From: an uncultured Alphaproteobacteria bacterium
GTDB taxonomy: Bacteria; Pseudomonadota; Alphaproteobacteria; RF32; CAG-239
DNA: 49,786 bases
Assembly (NCBI GenBank): GCA_944392155.1
Contig: CALXVR010000010.1
Location: 1-49,786, forward strand
Reading direction: 5' to 3'
This document shows, one piece after another, positions 33,954-41,396 of the stretch (position 1 is the first letter of the stretch; each line of letters starts with the position of its first letter). The position numbers were made by a program, and so were the translations under genes. Below the pieces are notes generated by a model that had not been told where the DNA came from, made no database searches, and saw only the letters and a program-made list of their open reading frames with translations.

Positions 33954-34424
33954 ATGAATGCAGTTTTATCAAAAAAAGATGCCAAGGTTTTGATTGAGCA
34001 ACTTGGTATTAGTGTGAAGGAAGATGATGTTCAGGTTGGACGCTTCTTTTTGGTAAATAGAGAAAAACAGCTTTCTGTTTCACCCTTTTGTGTGTGTGGA
34101 GAAGGAGCAAGAGGTTTGGGCGTGTGCTTTGTGTATTATTACCAGGGCATTTTGTCTCCGAGTAAGTTTAAAAACTTTGTATGCTCTTGCGTTAATGCCT
34201 TTATTCTGCAAAGAAAAAAACAGACGTATGCCATTTATGTGCGTGCCTTTAGTGGTAAGCATGAGCGTAAGCCGGAAGTTGTTTTGAAAGAAAATTCGGA
34301 GATAGTTCGTTATGACCAAGAAGGCCATTCGTTTAAGGCTGATGCCGATGAGTGGGTTGTTGCAGACGGCAAAATTGTCAGCGCGCAAGCATATATTATG
34401 ATGACAAAAATGCCTGCTAAATGA
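33954..34424 (+). CDS. Hypothetical protein, 156 aa
   Basis: Not recognised. A soluble, mixed alpha/beta protein with several cysteines (FCVCGEGARG, VCSCVNAF) and a basic middle (LQRKKQTYAIYVRAFSGKHERK). No signal peptide or membrane span. It has its own apparent promoter and a strong terminator, so it is a single-gene transcript within the orphan cluster. The ATG at 33954 is preceded by AAACCATATCATT with no Shine-Dalgarno, which is unusual among the native genes here. Confidence 0.6.
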   Translation: MNAVLSKKDAKVLIEQLGISVKEDDVQVGRFFLVNREKQLSVSPFCVCGEGARGLGVCFVYYYQGILSPSKFKNFVCSCVNAFILQRKKQTYAIYVRAFSGKHERKPEVVLKENSEIVRYDQEGHSFKADADEWVVADGKIVSAQAYIMMTKMPAK

Positions 34425-34458
34425 GACATAACGAAATATTTATCAAGAATTTAGATTG

Positions 34459-34500
34459 TAACAGGTTTGTTCTTTTAAGAACAAGCCTGTTATTTTTTTG
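34459..34500 (+). terminator. Strong terminator after the 33954 gene
   Basis: A 16-bp stem, TAACAGGTTTGTTCTT pairing with AAGAACAAGCCTGTTA with one G-T pair, is followed by T7. Confidence 0.93.
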
Positions 34501-34514
34501 TGTTTTAAAGATTG

Positions 34515-34543
34515 TTGACAAATTTTGTCTAAAGTTGTATTTT
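34515..34543 (+). promoter_or_regulatory. Promoter for the paralogue pair, with overlapping inverted repeat
   Basis: TTGACA (34515-34520), 17-bp spacer, TATTTT (34538-34543). The -35 region overlaps the inverted repeat GACAAA-T-TTTGTC (34517-34529), which could be an operator for a repressor. Confidence 0.5.
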
Positions 34544-34606
34544 GAGTGACGATAAAATAAGACTATGAGATATTTATTATATTGTTAATTTCTAAATTAA
34601 AAGGAG

Positions 34607-35455
34607 ATGGAAAGAATTATTGTAAAAGACCTGACTTTGCAGGCAGTTAGAAAGAAAGCAGAAAATGCAGAAAATGCAGAAAATGCAGAAAATGCAGAAA
34701 AGGTAGAAAACGTCAGACGTTATAACTACCGAGAAGGTTCTCGCATGAAACCGCAGGAAAAGATTGCCTTTCTGGCAAGAAATTTTGATCGGTTTTTGGT
34801 GTTTAATCCTGAGTATATGCAGACAGGAATATTGCAGATTGCAATGTCTGCGACAAAGGATGTGGGAGCATATCAGATTGGAAATACAGAGTATTTAGAT
34901 GATATGCTTGTTTCAAGAACCCCGGTGCGTGGCGCCAGATATTTTGTGGCATCACTAGGTGAAGCCAGAAATTGCGCCAGTGCACACAGAAGATTTCAAA
35001 GATGTTTATGTTCCGAAACCTATTTCGTCACTTGTGATGAGAATGGTTTGGTAAGCATGGAAAAGCTACTGAACAATAACGATTGGCTTATTGCTAATCG
35101 TGTTGATTATGCGTTTGAAATCGTGGTTAAGAAGCTTGGCGGAATGATGGCGAAAAAACAGCCTCAGTGGGTGAATTTTTCTTATGCCGGAATTAAAGAT
35201 TTTGGGCGTGTCGGGTTTTATACCAACCACGAAGGTCAAAGTCGTTTAATCCTATGTATGGCTAATTCCGGTACTATCCTTACGGATATTTCCGAAGAAG
35301 AAATCAGCCTTACAATGGTTGAGTGGAATGGGGAGTTTCGCAGTGTCGTGAATCAAGTGCTGCGATTTAAAATGTTGTCGGATAATCTTATTGTGCGTGT
35401 CAGTGCGGACAATGTAAATGCGTTTATAAAAAATGAACAACTACAAGATCTATAA
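34607..35455 (+). CDS. Hypothetical protein, paralogue 1 of a tandem pair
   Basis: 282 residues if the ATG at 34607 is used, but that ATG touches AAGGAG with no spacer. The ATG at 34745 (MKPQEKIAFLARNF), 7 bp after AGAAGG, is a good alternative and begins where similarity to the next gene begins. Shared blocks with the downstream paralogue: FxVFNP-x-Y, ILQIAMSAT, LVSRTP, RGARYFVASLG, RCL, LLLNN-like, DFGRVGFY, and LILCMANSGTIL. The fold is probably alpha/beta and cytosolic. No known domain recognised. The last 23 bases overlap the start of the paralogue, so the two are translationally coupled. Confidence 0.6.
   Translation: MERIIVKDLTLQAVRKKAENAENAENAENAEKVENVRRYNYREGSRMKPQEKIAFLARNFDRFLVFNPEYMQTGILQIAMSATKDVGAYQIGNTEYLDDMLVSRTPVRGARYFVASLGEARNCASAHRRFQRCLCSETYFVTCDENGLVSMEKLLNNNDWLIANRVDYAFEIVVKKLGGMMAKKQPQWVNFSYAGIKDFGRVGFYTNHEGQSRLILCMANSGTILTDISEEEISLTMVEWNGEFRSVVNQVLRFKMLSDNLIVRVSADNVNAFIKNEQLQDL
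34658..34702 (+). repeat. 9-bp microsatellite encoding Ala-Glu-Asn repeats
   Basis: Four perfect GCAGAAAAT units and a fifth GCAGAAAAG in frame near the 5' end of the 34607 gene. The 9-bp unit cannot shift frame, but copy number would alter a linker between the two candidate start codons. Confidence 0.85.
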
Positions 35456-36191
35456 AGTTCCTAAAAACGGAAACAAGAAAAAAGAAAAGGAACAACGTCC
35501 TACGCTTGCGGAACGAGTAGATGAACTGGTAGATAATCTGGATGGCTTTTTTGCTTTTAATCCCGGTTATGAGCAGGAAGGTGTTATCCAAATCGCAGTT
35601 TCGGCAACGGCCGACCAAGGAACGTATTTATATGCTCCTGAGAAGTATGCAGAAAACATACTCGTTTCTAAAACGCCACGAAAAGGCGCTGATTTCTTTG
35701 TCGCAGGGCTTGGAGCTTCTCGGTTCAGAGGCGGCATGAATGTCGGTAAGCGTTGCCTTTATTCTCGAACATATTATGTTTGGAAAGAAGACGGACATTA
35801 TCGGCTGCAATTGCTTCTTAATAATGGAGAGCAGCTAATCGCCGATAAAGTTGCAAAAGCCTTTGATGAAGTTTTGCGATACATCGGAAAGGCTTGTGTG
35901 CAAGTCGGAACTGATGAATGGCGGAAGTTCAGGTTAGAAGACGGTTTAGACTCGTTTGGTAGAATCCGATTTTATAGGGATGCGGAAGATGAGCTTTGGG
36001 TGCTTATTTGTATGCCAAACTCGGGAACGATTTTAAATTATCCCGCGTTTGAGGTTGAAATCGGAGATGCTTTGAAGGTTGGCGGGTATTATACAACTCG
36101 CTTTTTGAGCTTCTTTGTGAACGGGGAAAACCTTAGTCCCAGTCAAACTTTGGCGCAAAAGCGTTTGAAAGATGATAATTTGGGTCTCTGA
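35433..36191 (+). CDS. Hypothetical protein, paralogue 2 of a tandem pair
   Basis: 252 residues. Similar along its length to the preceding gene (FFAFNPGYEQEG, IQIAVSATADQG, ILVSKTPRKGADFFVAGLG, KRCLYSRTYYV, SFGRIRFY, LICMPNSGTIL), showing a gene duplication followed by strong divergence. A basic N-terminal stretch (KVPKNGNKKKEKEQRP) replaces the Ala-Glu-Asn repeat. The ATG at 35433 lies within the end of the upstream gene and has no Shine-Dalgarno, consistent with re-initiation. Ends at a strong terminator. Function unknown; retention of both copies suggests they may form a heteromer. Confidence 0.62.
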   Translation: MNNYKIYKVPKNGNKKKEKEQRPTLAERVDELVDNLDGFFAFNPGYEQEGVIQIAVSATADQGTYLYAPEKYAENILVSKTPRKGADFFVAGLGASRFRGGMNVGKRCLYSRTYYVWKEDGHYRLQLLLNNGEQLIADKVAKAFDEVLRYIGKACVQVGTDEWRKFRLEDGLDSFGRIRFYRDAEDELWVLICMPNSGTILNYPAFEVEIGDALKVGGYYTTRFLSFFVNGENLSPSQTLAQKRLKDDNLGL

Positions 36192-36195
36192 TATA

Positions 36196-36240
36196 AAAGA
36201 GCGATGTTTCAGTTTTGAAACGTCGCTCTTTTTGTTTTTT
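36196..36240 (+). terminator. Terminator closing the orphan cluster
   Basis: 16-bp stem AAAGAGCGATGTTTCA with TGAAACGTCGCTCTTT (one mismatch), four-base loop, long T-rich tail. Confidence 0.93.
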
Positions 36241-36351
36241 TTTGAGCTCTTTTAATATTTGCTATTGAAAAATTAATTTTTATTGCTTAAGTTAATGCTG
36301 TATTAGTTGTTTAACAATTAAGAACATTAAACCCAATTGGAGAATATAAAA

Positions 36352-36816
36352 ATGAAAAAACTTTTAAGTTTGTTTTGCGCAATCGCTTTCTTGTCTGGTT
36401 GCTCTGCTTTCGGTTCTAACGGCGGTCTCTTCGGTGGCAGCGAATGTGAATCTAGAGAAGCTCGCGACTTCATGGCTAATGCTGAAGACAGAGTATTCTT
36501 CGCATTTGACAGCTCAGCTCTTTCCGACAATGCTGTTGAAATCTTGAATACTCAGGTTAAATGGTTGAAGGACCACAAGAAAGTTAACGTCATCGTTCAA
36601 GGTTACTGCGATGAAAGAGGTACTCGTGAGTACAACTTGGCCTTGGGTGAACGTCGTGCTAATGCCGTTAAGCAATATTTGATTTCTCAAGGCATTGCTG
36701 CTGACAGAATCTCTGTCATCTCCTATGGTAAAGAGCGTCCGGCTGTTCTCGGCAACAACGAAGCTGCTTGGGCTCAAAACCGTCGTGCCGTTACTGTTGT
36801 TAAAGCTGCCAACTAA
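36352..36816 (+). CDS. pal: Peptidoglycan-associated lipoprotein Pal
   Basis: 154 residues from the ATG at 36352, which has GGAG upstream. Signal peptide with lipobox LSGC (Cys17), Gly-rich linker, then an OmpA C-terminal domain with VFFAFDSSAL, the peptidoglycan-binding YCDERGTREYNLALGERRA and ISYGKERP. It anchors the outer membrane to peptidoglycan and binds TolB. Codons are of the highly expressed type. It has its own terminator before cpoB. tolB is not adjacent here. Confidence 0.97.
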   Translation: MKKLLSLFCAIAFLSGCSAFGSNGGLFGGSECESREARDFMANAEDRVFFAFDSSALSDNAVEILNTQVKWLKDHKKVNVIVQGYCDERGTREYNLALGERRANAVKQYLISQGIAADRISVISYGKERPAVLGNNEAAWAQNRRAVTVVKAAN

Positions 36817-36851
36817 TCAGCTTGCAGTAGCGTAAGGGCTATTTGAAAAAA

Positions 36852-36879
36852 AGGGTGCCGGATTTGGCATCCTTTTTTT
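36852..36879 (+). terminator. Terminator after pal
   Basis: Stem AGGGTGCC/GGCATCCT with one G-T pair, loop GGATTT, followed by T7; partial termination would set a high pal to cpoB ratio. Confidence 0.9.
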
Positions 36880-36972
36880 GTTGAGGTGGAAAGGGGTTTT
36901 TTGTTCTTGTGATTATAAAACTTTTATTTTATCATCTTGCAAGGTAATGGTAATATTTTGTAGAGGTCAAAA

Positions 36973-37824
36973 ATGAGAAGGTTGAAAAATATTTTGCCTG
37001 TGGTTGCTATGTTGAGTTTTGTGTCTTCAGCACAAGCTCAAACCGGAACTTTTGAGGAAGAGTTGGCACAACTTCGTGAAGATGTTACGTTCTTACAAAG
37101 ACAAGTTTACAACGATAATAATAATAGTGCAGGGAATTTGGCCTCGTCTAAGAATGTGTCCGTACAAATAGGACAATTCGATGAGTTATTGCGTCAGGTT
37201 ATCGGTCGGATGGATGAGTTGGAGTTTAAGCTTAAAAAACTCAATGAACGTTTGAATGTTATGAATAAAGACTTTGATGTGCGTTTCAAAATGCTTGAGG
37301 GTAAGCCGATTACTTCTGATGGCAGCGGAAAGTTAGAGCTTCCGTCAAAAAATAAGTTTGCGGCTCCGGTTGCTTCCGGTGCGCCAAAGTCAATCGTTGG
37401 TGACAGCATTAAAGGTGATGAGCTTAAGCCGCTTAAAAGTTTTGACGTGAAAAGTATTTATCAAGAAGGTCTGGAAGCTCTTAAAGCCGGAAATGATAAG
37501 TTAGCCGAAGAAAAATTTAATACTATTTTGACCAAGTTTCCTGAAGATGATTTGGCGGGAAATGCGCAGTATTGGCTCGGCGAAGTTTATTATGGTCGCA
37601 AAGATTTTACCAAGGCCGCCGTTGCTTTTGCTAAAGGTTATGAGAAATACAAAGGTCCTAAAGGACCGGATAGTTTGCTCAAGCTCGGAATGTCCATGCG
37701 TGAGCTCAAAAAGAATGAAGAAGCTTGTGTTGCTTTCACATCTTTGCCCAAAGAATTTCCTAAGGCAGAGCCTACAATCCTAAACAGGGCTAAGAGTGAG
37801 GCGGCTAAGCTTAATTGTAAATAA
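36973..37824 (+). CDS. cpoB: Cell division coordinator CpoB (YbgF)
   Basis: 283 residues. Signal peptide MRRLKNILPVVAMLSFVSSA with cleavage after AQA, an N-terminal trimerising coiled coil (FEEELAQLREDVTFLQRQV, FDELLRQVIGRMDELEFKLK), a linker and C-terminal TPR repeats (IYQEGLEALKAGNDKLAEE, GNAQYWLGEVYYGRKDFTKA, DSLLKLGMSMRELKKNEEA). CpoB links Tol-Pal constriction to peptidoglycan synthesis in the periplasm. The stop is followed at once by the tandem palindromes. Confidence 0.95.
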   Translation: MRRLKNILPVVAMLSFVSSAQAQTGTFEEELAQLREDVTFLQRQVYNDNNNSAGNLASSKNVSVQIGQFDELLRQVIGRMDELEFKLKKLNERLNVMNKDFDVRFKMLEGKPITSDGSGKLELPSKNKFAAPVASGAPKSIVGDSIKGDELKPLKSFDVKSIYQEGLEALKAGNDKLAEEKFNTILTKFPEDDLAGNAQYWLGEVYYGRKDFTKAAVAFAKGYEKYKGPKGPDSLLKLGMSMRELKKNEEACVAFTSLPKEFPKAEPTILNRAKSEAAKLNCK

Positions 37825-38250
37825 AAAAACTCGTATAGTGGACAGCTAATACAGATTTTGCGAGCTGAAAAAATGCTCACGTACTTCTGTGTACGCTCCG
37901 CTTTTTTCACTCTGAAATCTTATTATCTGTCTCACTCTCCGAGTTTTTGGTAAAGTTCGTATAGTGGATAGCTCATGCAGATTTTGCGAGCTGAAAAAAT
38001 ACTCACGTACTTCTGAGTACGCTCCGTTTTTTTCACTCTGAAATCTTATTATCTGTCTCACTCTCCGAGTTTTTGGTAAAGTTCGTATAGTGGATAGCTT
38101 ATGCAGATTTTGCGAGCTGAAAAAATACTCACGTACTTCTGTGTACGCCCCGCTTTTTTCACTCTGAAATCTTATTATCTGTCTCACTCTCCGAGTTTTT
38201 GGTAAAGTTTGTATTGTGGACAGCTCATGCAGATTTTGCGAGCTGAAAAA
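37825..38250. repeat. Three tandem family A palindromes plus a truncated fourth, 126-bp period
   Basis: The anchor CGTATAGTGG occurs at 37832, 37958 and 38084, with a TGTATTGTGG variant at 38210, giving an exact 126-bp period. Each full unit is an imperfect palindrome with arms AAAAACTCG ... CGAGTTTTT, inner arms AGCTGAAAAAA and TTTTTTCACTCT, and a core GTAC-6-GTAC (37881, 38007, 38133). The fourth unit jumps from its left arm to a right-end CTTATTAG, losing the middle. Because 126 is divisible by three, a minus-strand frame stays open across the array; it is not a gene. Confidence 0.92.
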
Positions 38251-38269
38251 TTTTTCTTATTAGTCGAAG

Positions 38270-39337
38270 ATGTTGAAAGAGTTTTTTGAAAAATATTTAA
38301 TTGATGATGAGGTTATTGCCGTCGGGGTTTCCGGCGGTGCTGACTCTTTGGCTTTAGTGTTGCAACTAAATGCTTTTTTGCACCCGCAGGGAAGGCAGGT
38401 TATTGCCTTAACCGTAGACCATGGTTTGCGCAAAGAATCTGCTTCTGAGGCGCAATATGTGGCAGATTTGATGGCTAAGCACCAGATTGAACATCATATT
38501 TTAGTTTGGAGTGGGGAAAAGCCCCAAACCGGAATCGAAGAAGCGGCGCGGACTGCGCGATACGCTTTGCTTTGTGATTGGTGCAAGGCGCATAATATTA
38601 AAACTTTGGCGGTGGCGCATCATCTTTTGGATCAAGCCGAAACTTTTTTGATGCGTTTGCAACGCGGCAGTGGCTTAAACGGTTTGTGCGGAATGTCTGC
38701 CGTGAGTGAAAAAAATGATATTCGCCTTATTCGTCCGTTTCTTTCCACGCACCCGGAGAAGCTGAAAGATTATTTGCGGGCGCGAAATATTGCTTGGATG
38801 GAAGATGCGAGTAATGCCTGTGATGATTATTTGCGAGTGCGCGTACGCAAGTTTTTGCCCAAATTGGCAGAGGCTTTGGATATTACACCGGAGCGTATTG
38901 TTGATACGATGGAGGTTTTGGCACGAAGCAAAGATTATTTGGAAGCGCAAACTGACAGATTTGTGAATAAAAATGTGCGGTGGTTTGGGCTAAAAGGTGC
39001 GGTGGTTTCCAGACAGCAATTAGCTTTGCAGCATGAAGAAATTGTGTTTCGGGTGCTTTGTTTGTTGCTGAAAAAAATCGGCTTGCGCGACTATATTCCG
39101 CGGGCTGATGATGTGTTGCGTTTGCAGAAAAGAATCTTTGACGAGGCTTTTCACGGAGCGACTTTGGCCGGATGTGAAATTGTCTCTTTTCGCCAAAAAT
39201 TGTGGATTGTTCCCGAACTTAAAAATGAAGTTAAGCTTTCTAAAAAAGATTGGGAAAACTTTGTGTTAAAGCATCCTGAATATGCCAAAATCGCACTTCC
39301 CCACAAGCTGAAACTCAGTCTTTATAAAAGCTCTTGA
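38270..39337 (+). CDS. tilS: tRNA(Ile)-lysidine synthase
   Basis: 355 residues. PP-loop ATPase signature SGGADS at 21-26, then VDHGLRKES, HHLLDQAETFLMRLQRGSGL and RPFLSTHPEKLKDYLR with NACDDYLRVRVR, all TilS hallmarks. It converts C34 of the CAU-anticodon tRNA to lysidine so that it reads AUA. The C-terminal region is shorter than in E. coli. Located between cpoB and ftsH as in many alphaproteobacteria; the palindrome array lies in the promoter-proximal space, and the last truncated copy ends 20 bp before the ATG. Confidence 0.95.
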   Translation: MLKEFFEKYLIDDEVIAVGVSGGADSLALVLQLNAFLHPQGRQVIALTVDHGLRKESASEAQYVADLMAKHQIEHHILVWSGEKPQTGIEEAARTARYALLCDWCKAHNIKTLAVAHHLLDQAETFLMRLQRGSGLNGLCGMSAVSEKNDIRLIRPFLSTHPEKLKDYLRARNIAWMEDASNACDDYLRVRVRKFLPKLAEALDITPERIVDTMEVLARSKDYLEAQTDRFVNKNVRWFGLKGAVVSRQQLALQHEEIVFRVLCLLLKKIGLRDYIPRADDVLRLQKRIFDEAFHGATLAGCEIVSFRQKLWIVPELKNEVKLSKKDWENFVLKHPEYAKIALPHKLKLSLYKSS

Positions 39338-39400
39338 GTTTTCGCTAAATCCTCCCTATATATGAATCAGCTTTAATTTGAAACTAGATAAGGAATCGTG

Positions 39401-41266
39401 ATGAAAGCAGGTAGAAGTATTATTGTTTGGCTGATTGCCATTGTCTTGTTAACCTCTTTGATGAATATGTTTGGTGAGGGAGCATCTCGCGGAACAGCCG
39501 AAAATTTGGCTTTCTCCGACTTTATGAAAGATGTTGAAAACAAACGTGTCAGCGAAGTCGTTATTACCGGACCGGAAATTTCGGGCGTCTATGTCGACGG
39601 GCATAAGTTTTATACTTATGCGCCGGAAGACCCCTCTATGGTCGAAACATTGCGCAACAGCGGCGTGAAGGTTACGGCTAAGCCTGAAGGCAGCGCTTCA
39701 AGCACATTTTGGGGCGTGTTTGTTTCTTGGTTTCCGATGATTTTGTTAATCGGTGTATGGGTTTATTTTATGCGCCAAGCAAGCTCCGGCAATAACAAAG
39801 CCATGAGCTTCGGAAAGTCGCGCGCAAGGCTGATTGAAAATACCAAAAAAGTTACTTTTGCCGATGTCGCGGGTGCTGACGAATCTAAGCAGGAATTGGA
39901 AGAAGTTATCGACTTTTTGAAAGACCCGACAAAGTTTCAGCGTTTGGGCGGCAAAATTCCGAAGGGTGTTTTGTTGGTCGGCCCTCCGGGAACAGGTAAA
40001 ACTTTGCTTGCTAAAGCCGTTGCCGGTGAGGCGAATGTGCCTTTCTTCTCAATCTCGGGTTCTGACTTTGTGGAGATGTTTGTCGGTGTGGGTGCATCAC
40101 GCGTGCGTGATATGTTTGCTCAAGCCAAAAAGAACGCTCCTTGCTTGTTGTTCATTGACGAAATTGACGCGGTCGGTCGGCATCGTGGTGCCGGTTTGGG
40201 CGGCGGAAATGATGAACGAGAGCAAACCTTAAACCAGTTGTTGGTTGAGATGGATGGTTTTGAGCCGAATGAAAATGTCATTTTGATTGCGGCAACTAAC
40301 CGTCCCGATGTTTTGGATCCGGCTTTGTTGCGTCCGGGACGTTTTGACCGTCAGGTTACGGTTACGAACCCAGACATTAAAGGTCGTGAGGATATTTTAA
40401 AAGTTCATACACGCAAGGTTCCCTTGGCTAAGGATGTTGACCTTTCGGTTATTGCCAGAGGAACACCGGGGTTCTCGGGTGCGGATTTGGCGAATCTGGT
40501 TAATGAAGCGGCTTTGTTGGCGGCTCGTAAGAACAAAAACAAAGTTACTTCCAAAGATTTTGATGATGCCAAAGACAAGGTCTTGATGGGTAATGAGCGT
40601 CGGTCTATGGCTATGGATGAGGCCGAGAAAAAGCTTACGGCTTATCATGAGGCCGGGCATGCGATTTGCTCGCTTTATGTGCCTGATACGGACCCCATCC
40701 ACAAGGCAACGATTATTCCGCGCGGGCGTGCTTTGGGTATGGTTCAGCAGCTGCCGGAGAAAGACCAATATTCATATTCTCGTTCCAAGATGTTGTCTCG
40801 TCTGATTATTCTGATGGGCGGACGCGTGGCCGAAGAAATGAAGTTTGGTTATGATAAGGTTACGTCCGGTGCGTCTTCCGATATTGCGGCGGCGACGAAT
40901 CTGGCTCGCTCAATGGTTACAGAATGGGGTATGAGCGATAAGCTCGGTCCGGTGCTTTATGCCGAAAATTCGGGCGAGGTTTTCCTCGGAAAATCGGTTA
41001 CGCAAAACAAAAATATGAGCGAAGATACCGCGCGTTTGGTTGATGCCGAAATTAAGCGTTTGGTTACCGAAAGCTACGAAGGCGCTCAGAAATTGTTGAA
41101 AGAAAAGAACAAGGAATGGGAGACTTTGGCTCAGGCTTTGATGGAATATGAGACTTTGACCGGCGATGAAATCAAGCAAATTTTATCCGGTGAAAAAGTG
41201 GATAAGTCCAAAGAAAGTCCGGTCAGCGAAGATAAAAGAACCCATGCTTCCGTTCCGGAAATCTGA
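39401..41266 (+). CDS. ftsH: ATP-dependent zinc metalloprotease FtsH
   Basis: 621 residues from the ATG at 39401, preceded by AAGGAA (a GTG at 39398 is adjacent). Two N-terminal membrane helices flank a periplasmic domain ([18 protein letters not shown]); the AAA domain has Walker A GPPGTGKT, Walker [12 protein letters not shown] and the [23 protein letters not shown]; the zinc protease has HEAGH (about 416-420) and the later Asp. Degrades membrane proteins and regulators such as LpxC. A terminator separates it from glmM. Confidence 0.98.
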   Translation: MKAGRSIIVWLIAIVLLTSLMNMFGEGASRGTAENLAFSDFMKDVENKRVSEVVITGPEISGVYVDGHKFYTYAPEDPSMVETLRNSGVKVTAKPEGSASSTFWGVFVSWFPMILLIGVWVYFMRQASSGNNKAMSFGKSRARLIENTKKVTFADVAGADESKQELEEVIDFLKDPTKFQRLGGKIPKGVLLVGPPGTGKTLLAKAVAGEANVPFFSISGSDFVEMFVGVGASRVRDMFAQAKKNAPCLLFIDEIDAVGRHRGAGLGGGNDEREQTLNQLLVEMDGFEPNENVILIAATNRPDVLDPALLRPGRFDRQVTVTNPDIKGREDILKVHTRKVPLAKDVDLSVIARGTPGFSGADLANLVNEAALLAARKNKNKVTSKDFDDAKDKVLMGNERRSMAMDEAEKKLTAYHEAGHAICSLYVPDTDPIHKATIIPRGRALGMVQQLPEKDQYSYSRSKMLSRLIILMGGRVAEEMKFGYDKVTSGASSDIAAATNLARSMVTEWGMSDKLGPVLYAENSGEVFLGKSVTQNKNMSEDTARLVDAEIKRLVTESYEGAQKLLKEKNKEWETLAQALMEYETLTGDEIKQILSGEKVDKSKESPVSEDKRTHASVPEI

Positions 41267-41294
41267 TAAGACTTAAATGTCTGTAACAAATATT

Positions 41295-41338
41295 AACAAC
41301 ACTTGAGGTGAATATCTGCTCTCAGGTGTTGTTTTTTT
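41295..41338 (+). terminator. Terminator between ftsH and glmM
   Basis: A 13-bp stem AACAACACTTGAG/CTCAGGTGTTGTT with one G-T pair, 13-base loop and T7. Confidence 0.85.
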
Positions 41339-41396
41339 ATGTTTGAGCTTTATGATAGGTTCATTGTAAAAATTTAGGCGAAAAGGATTGAAGAAA

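Noticed and set aside
37846..38187. Minus-strand open frame of 113 codons with three internal repeats
   Set aside because: It is produced by the 126-bp tandem palindromes, whose period is a multiple of three; no Shine-Dalgarno and no protein-like conservation.
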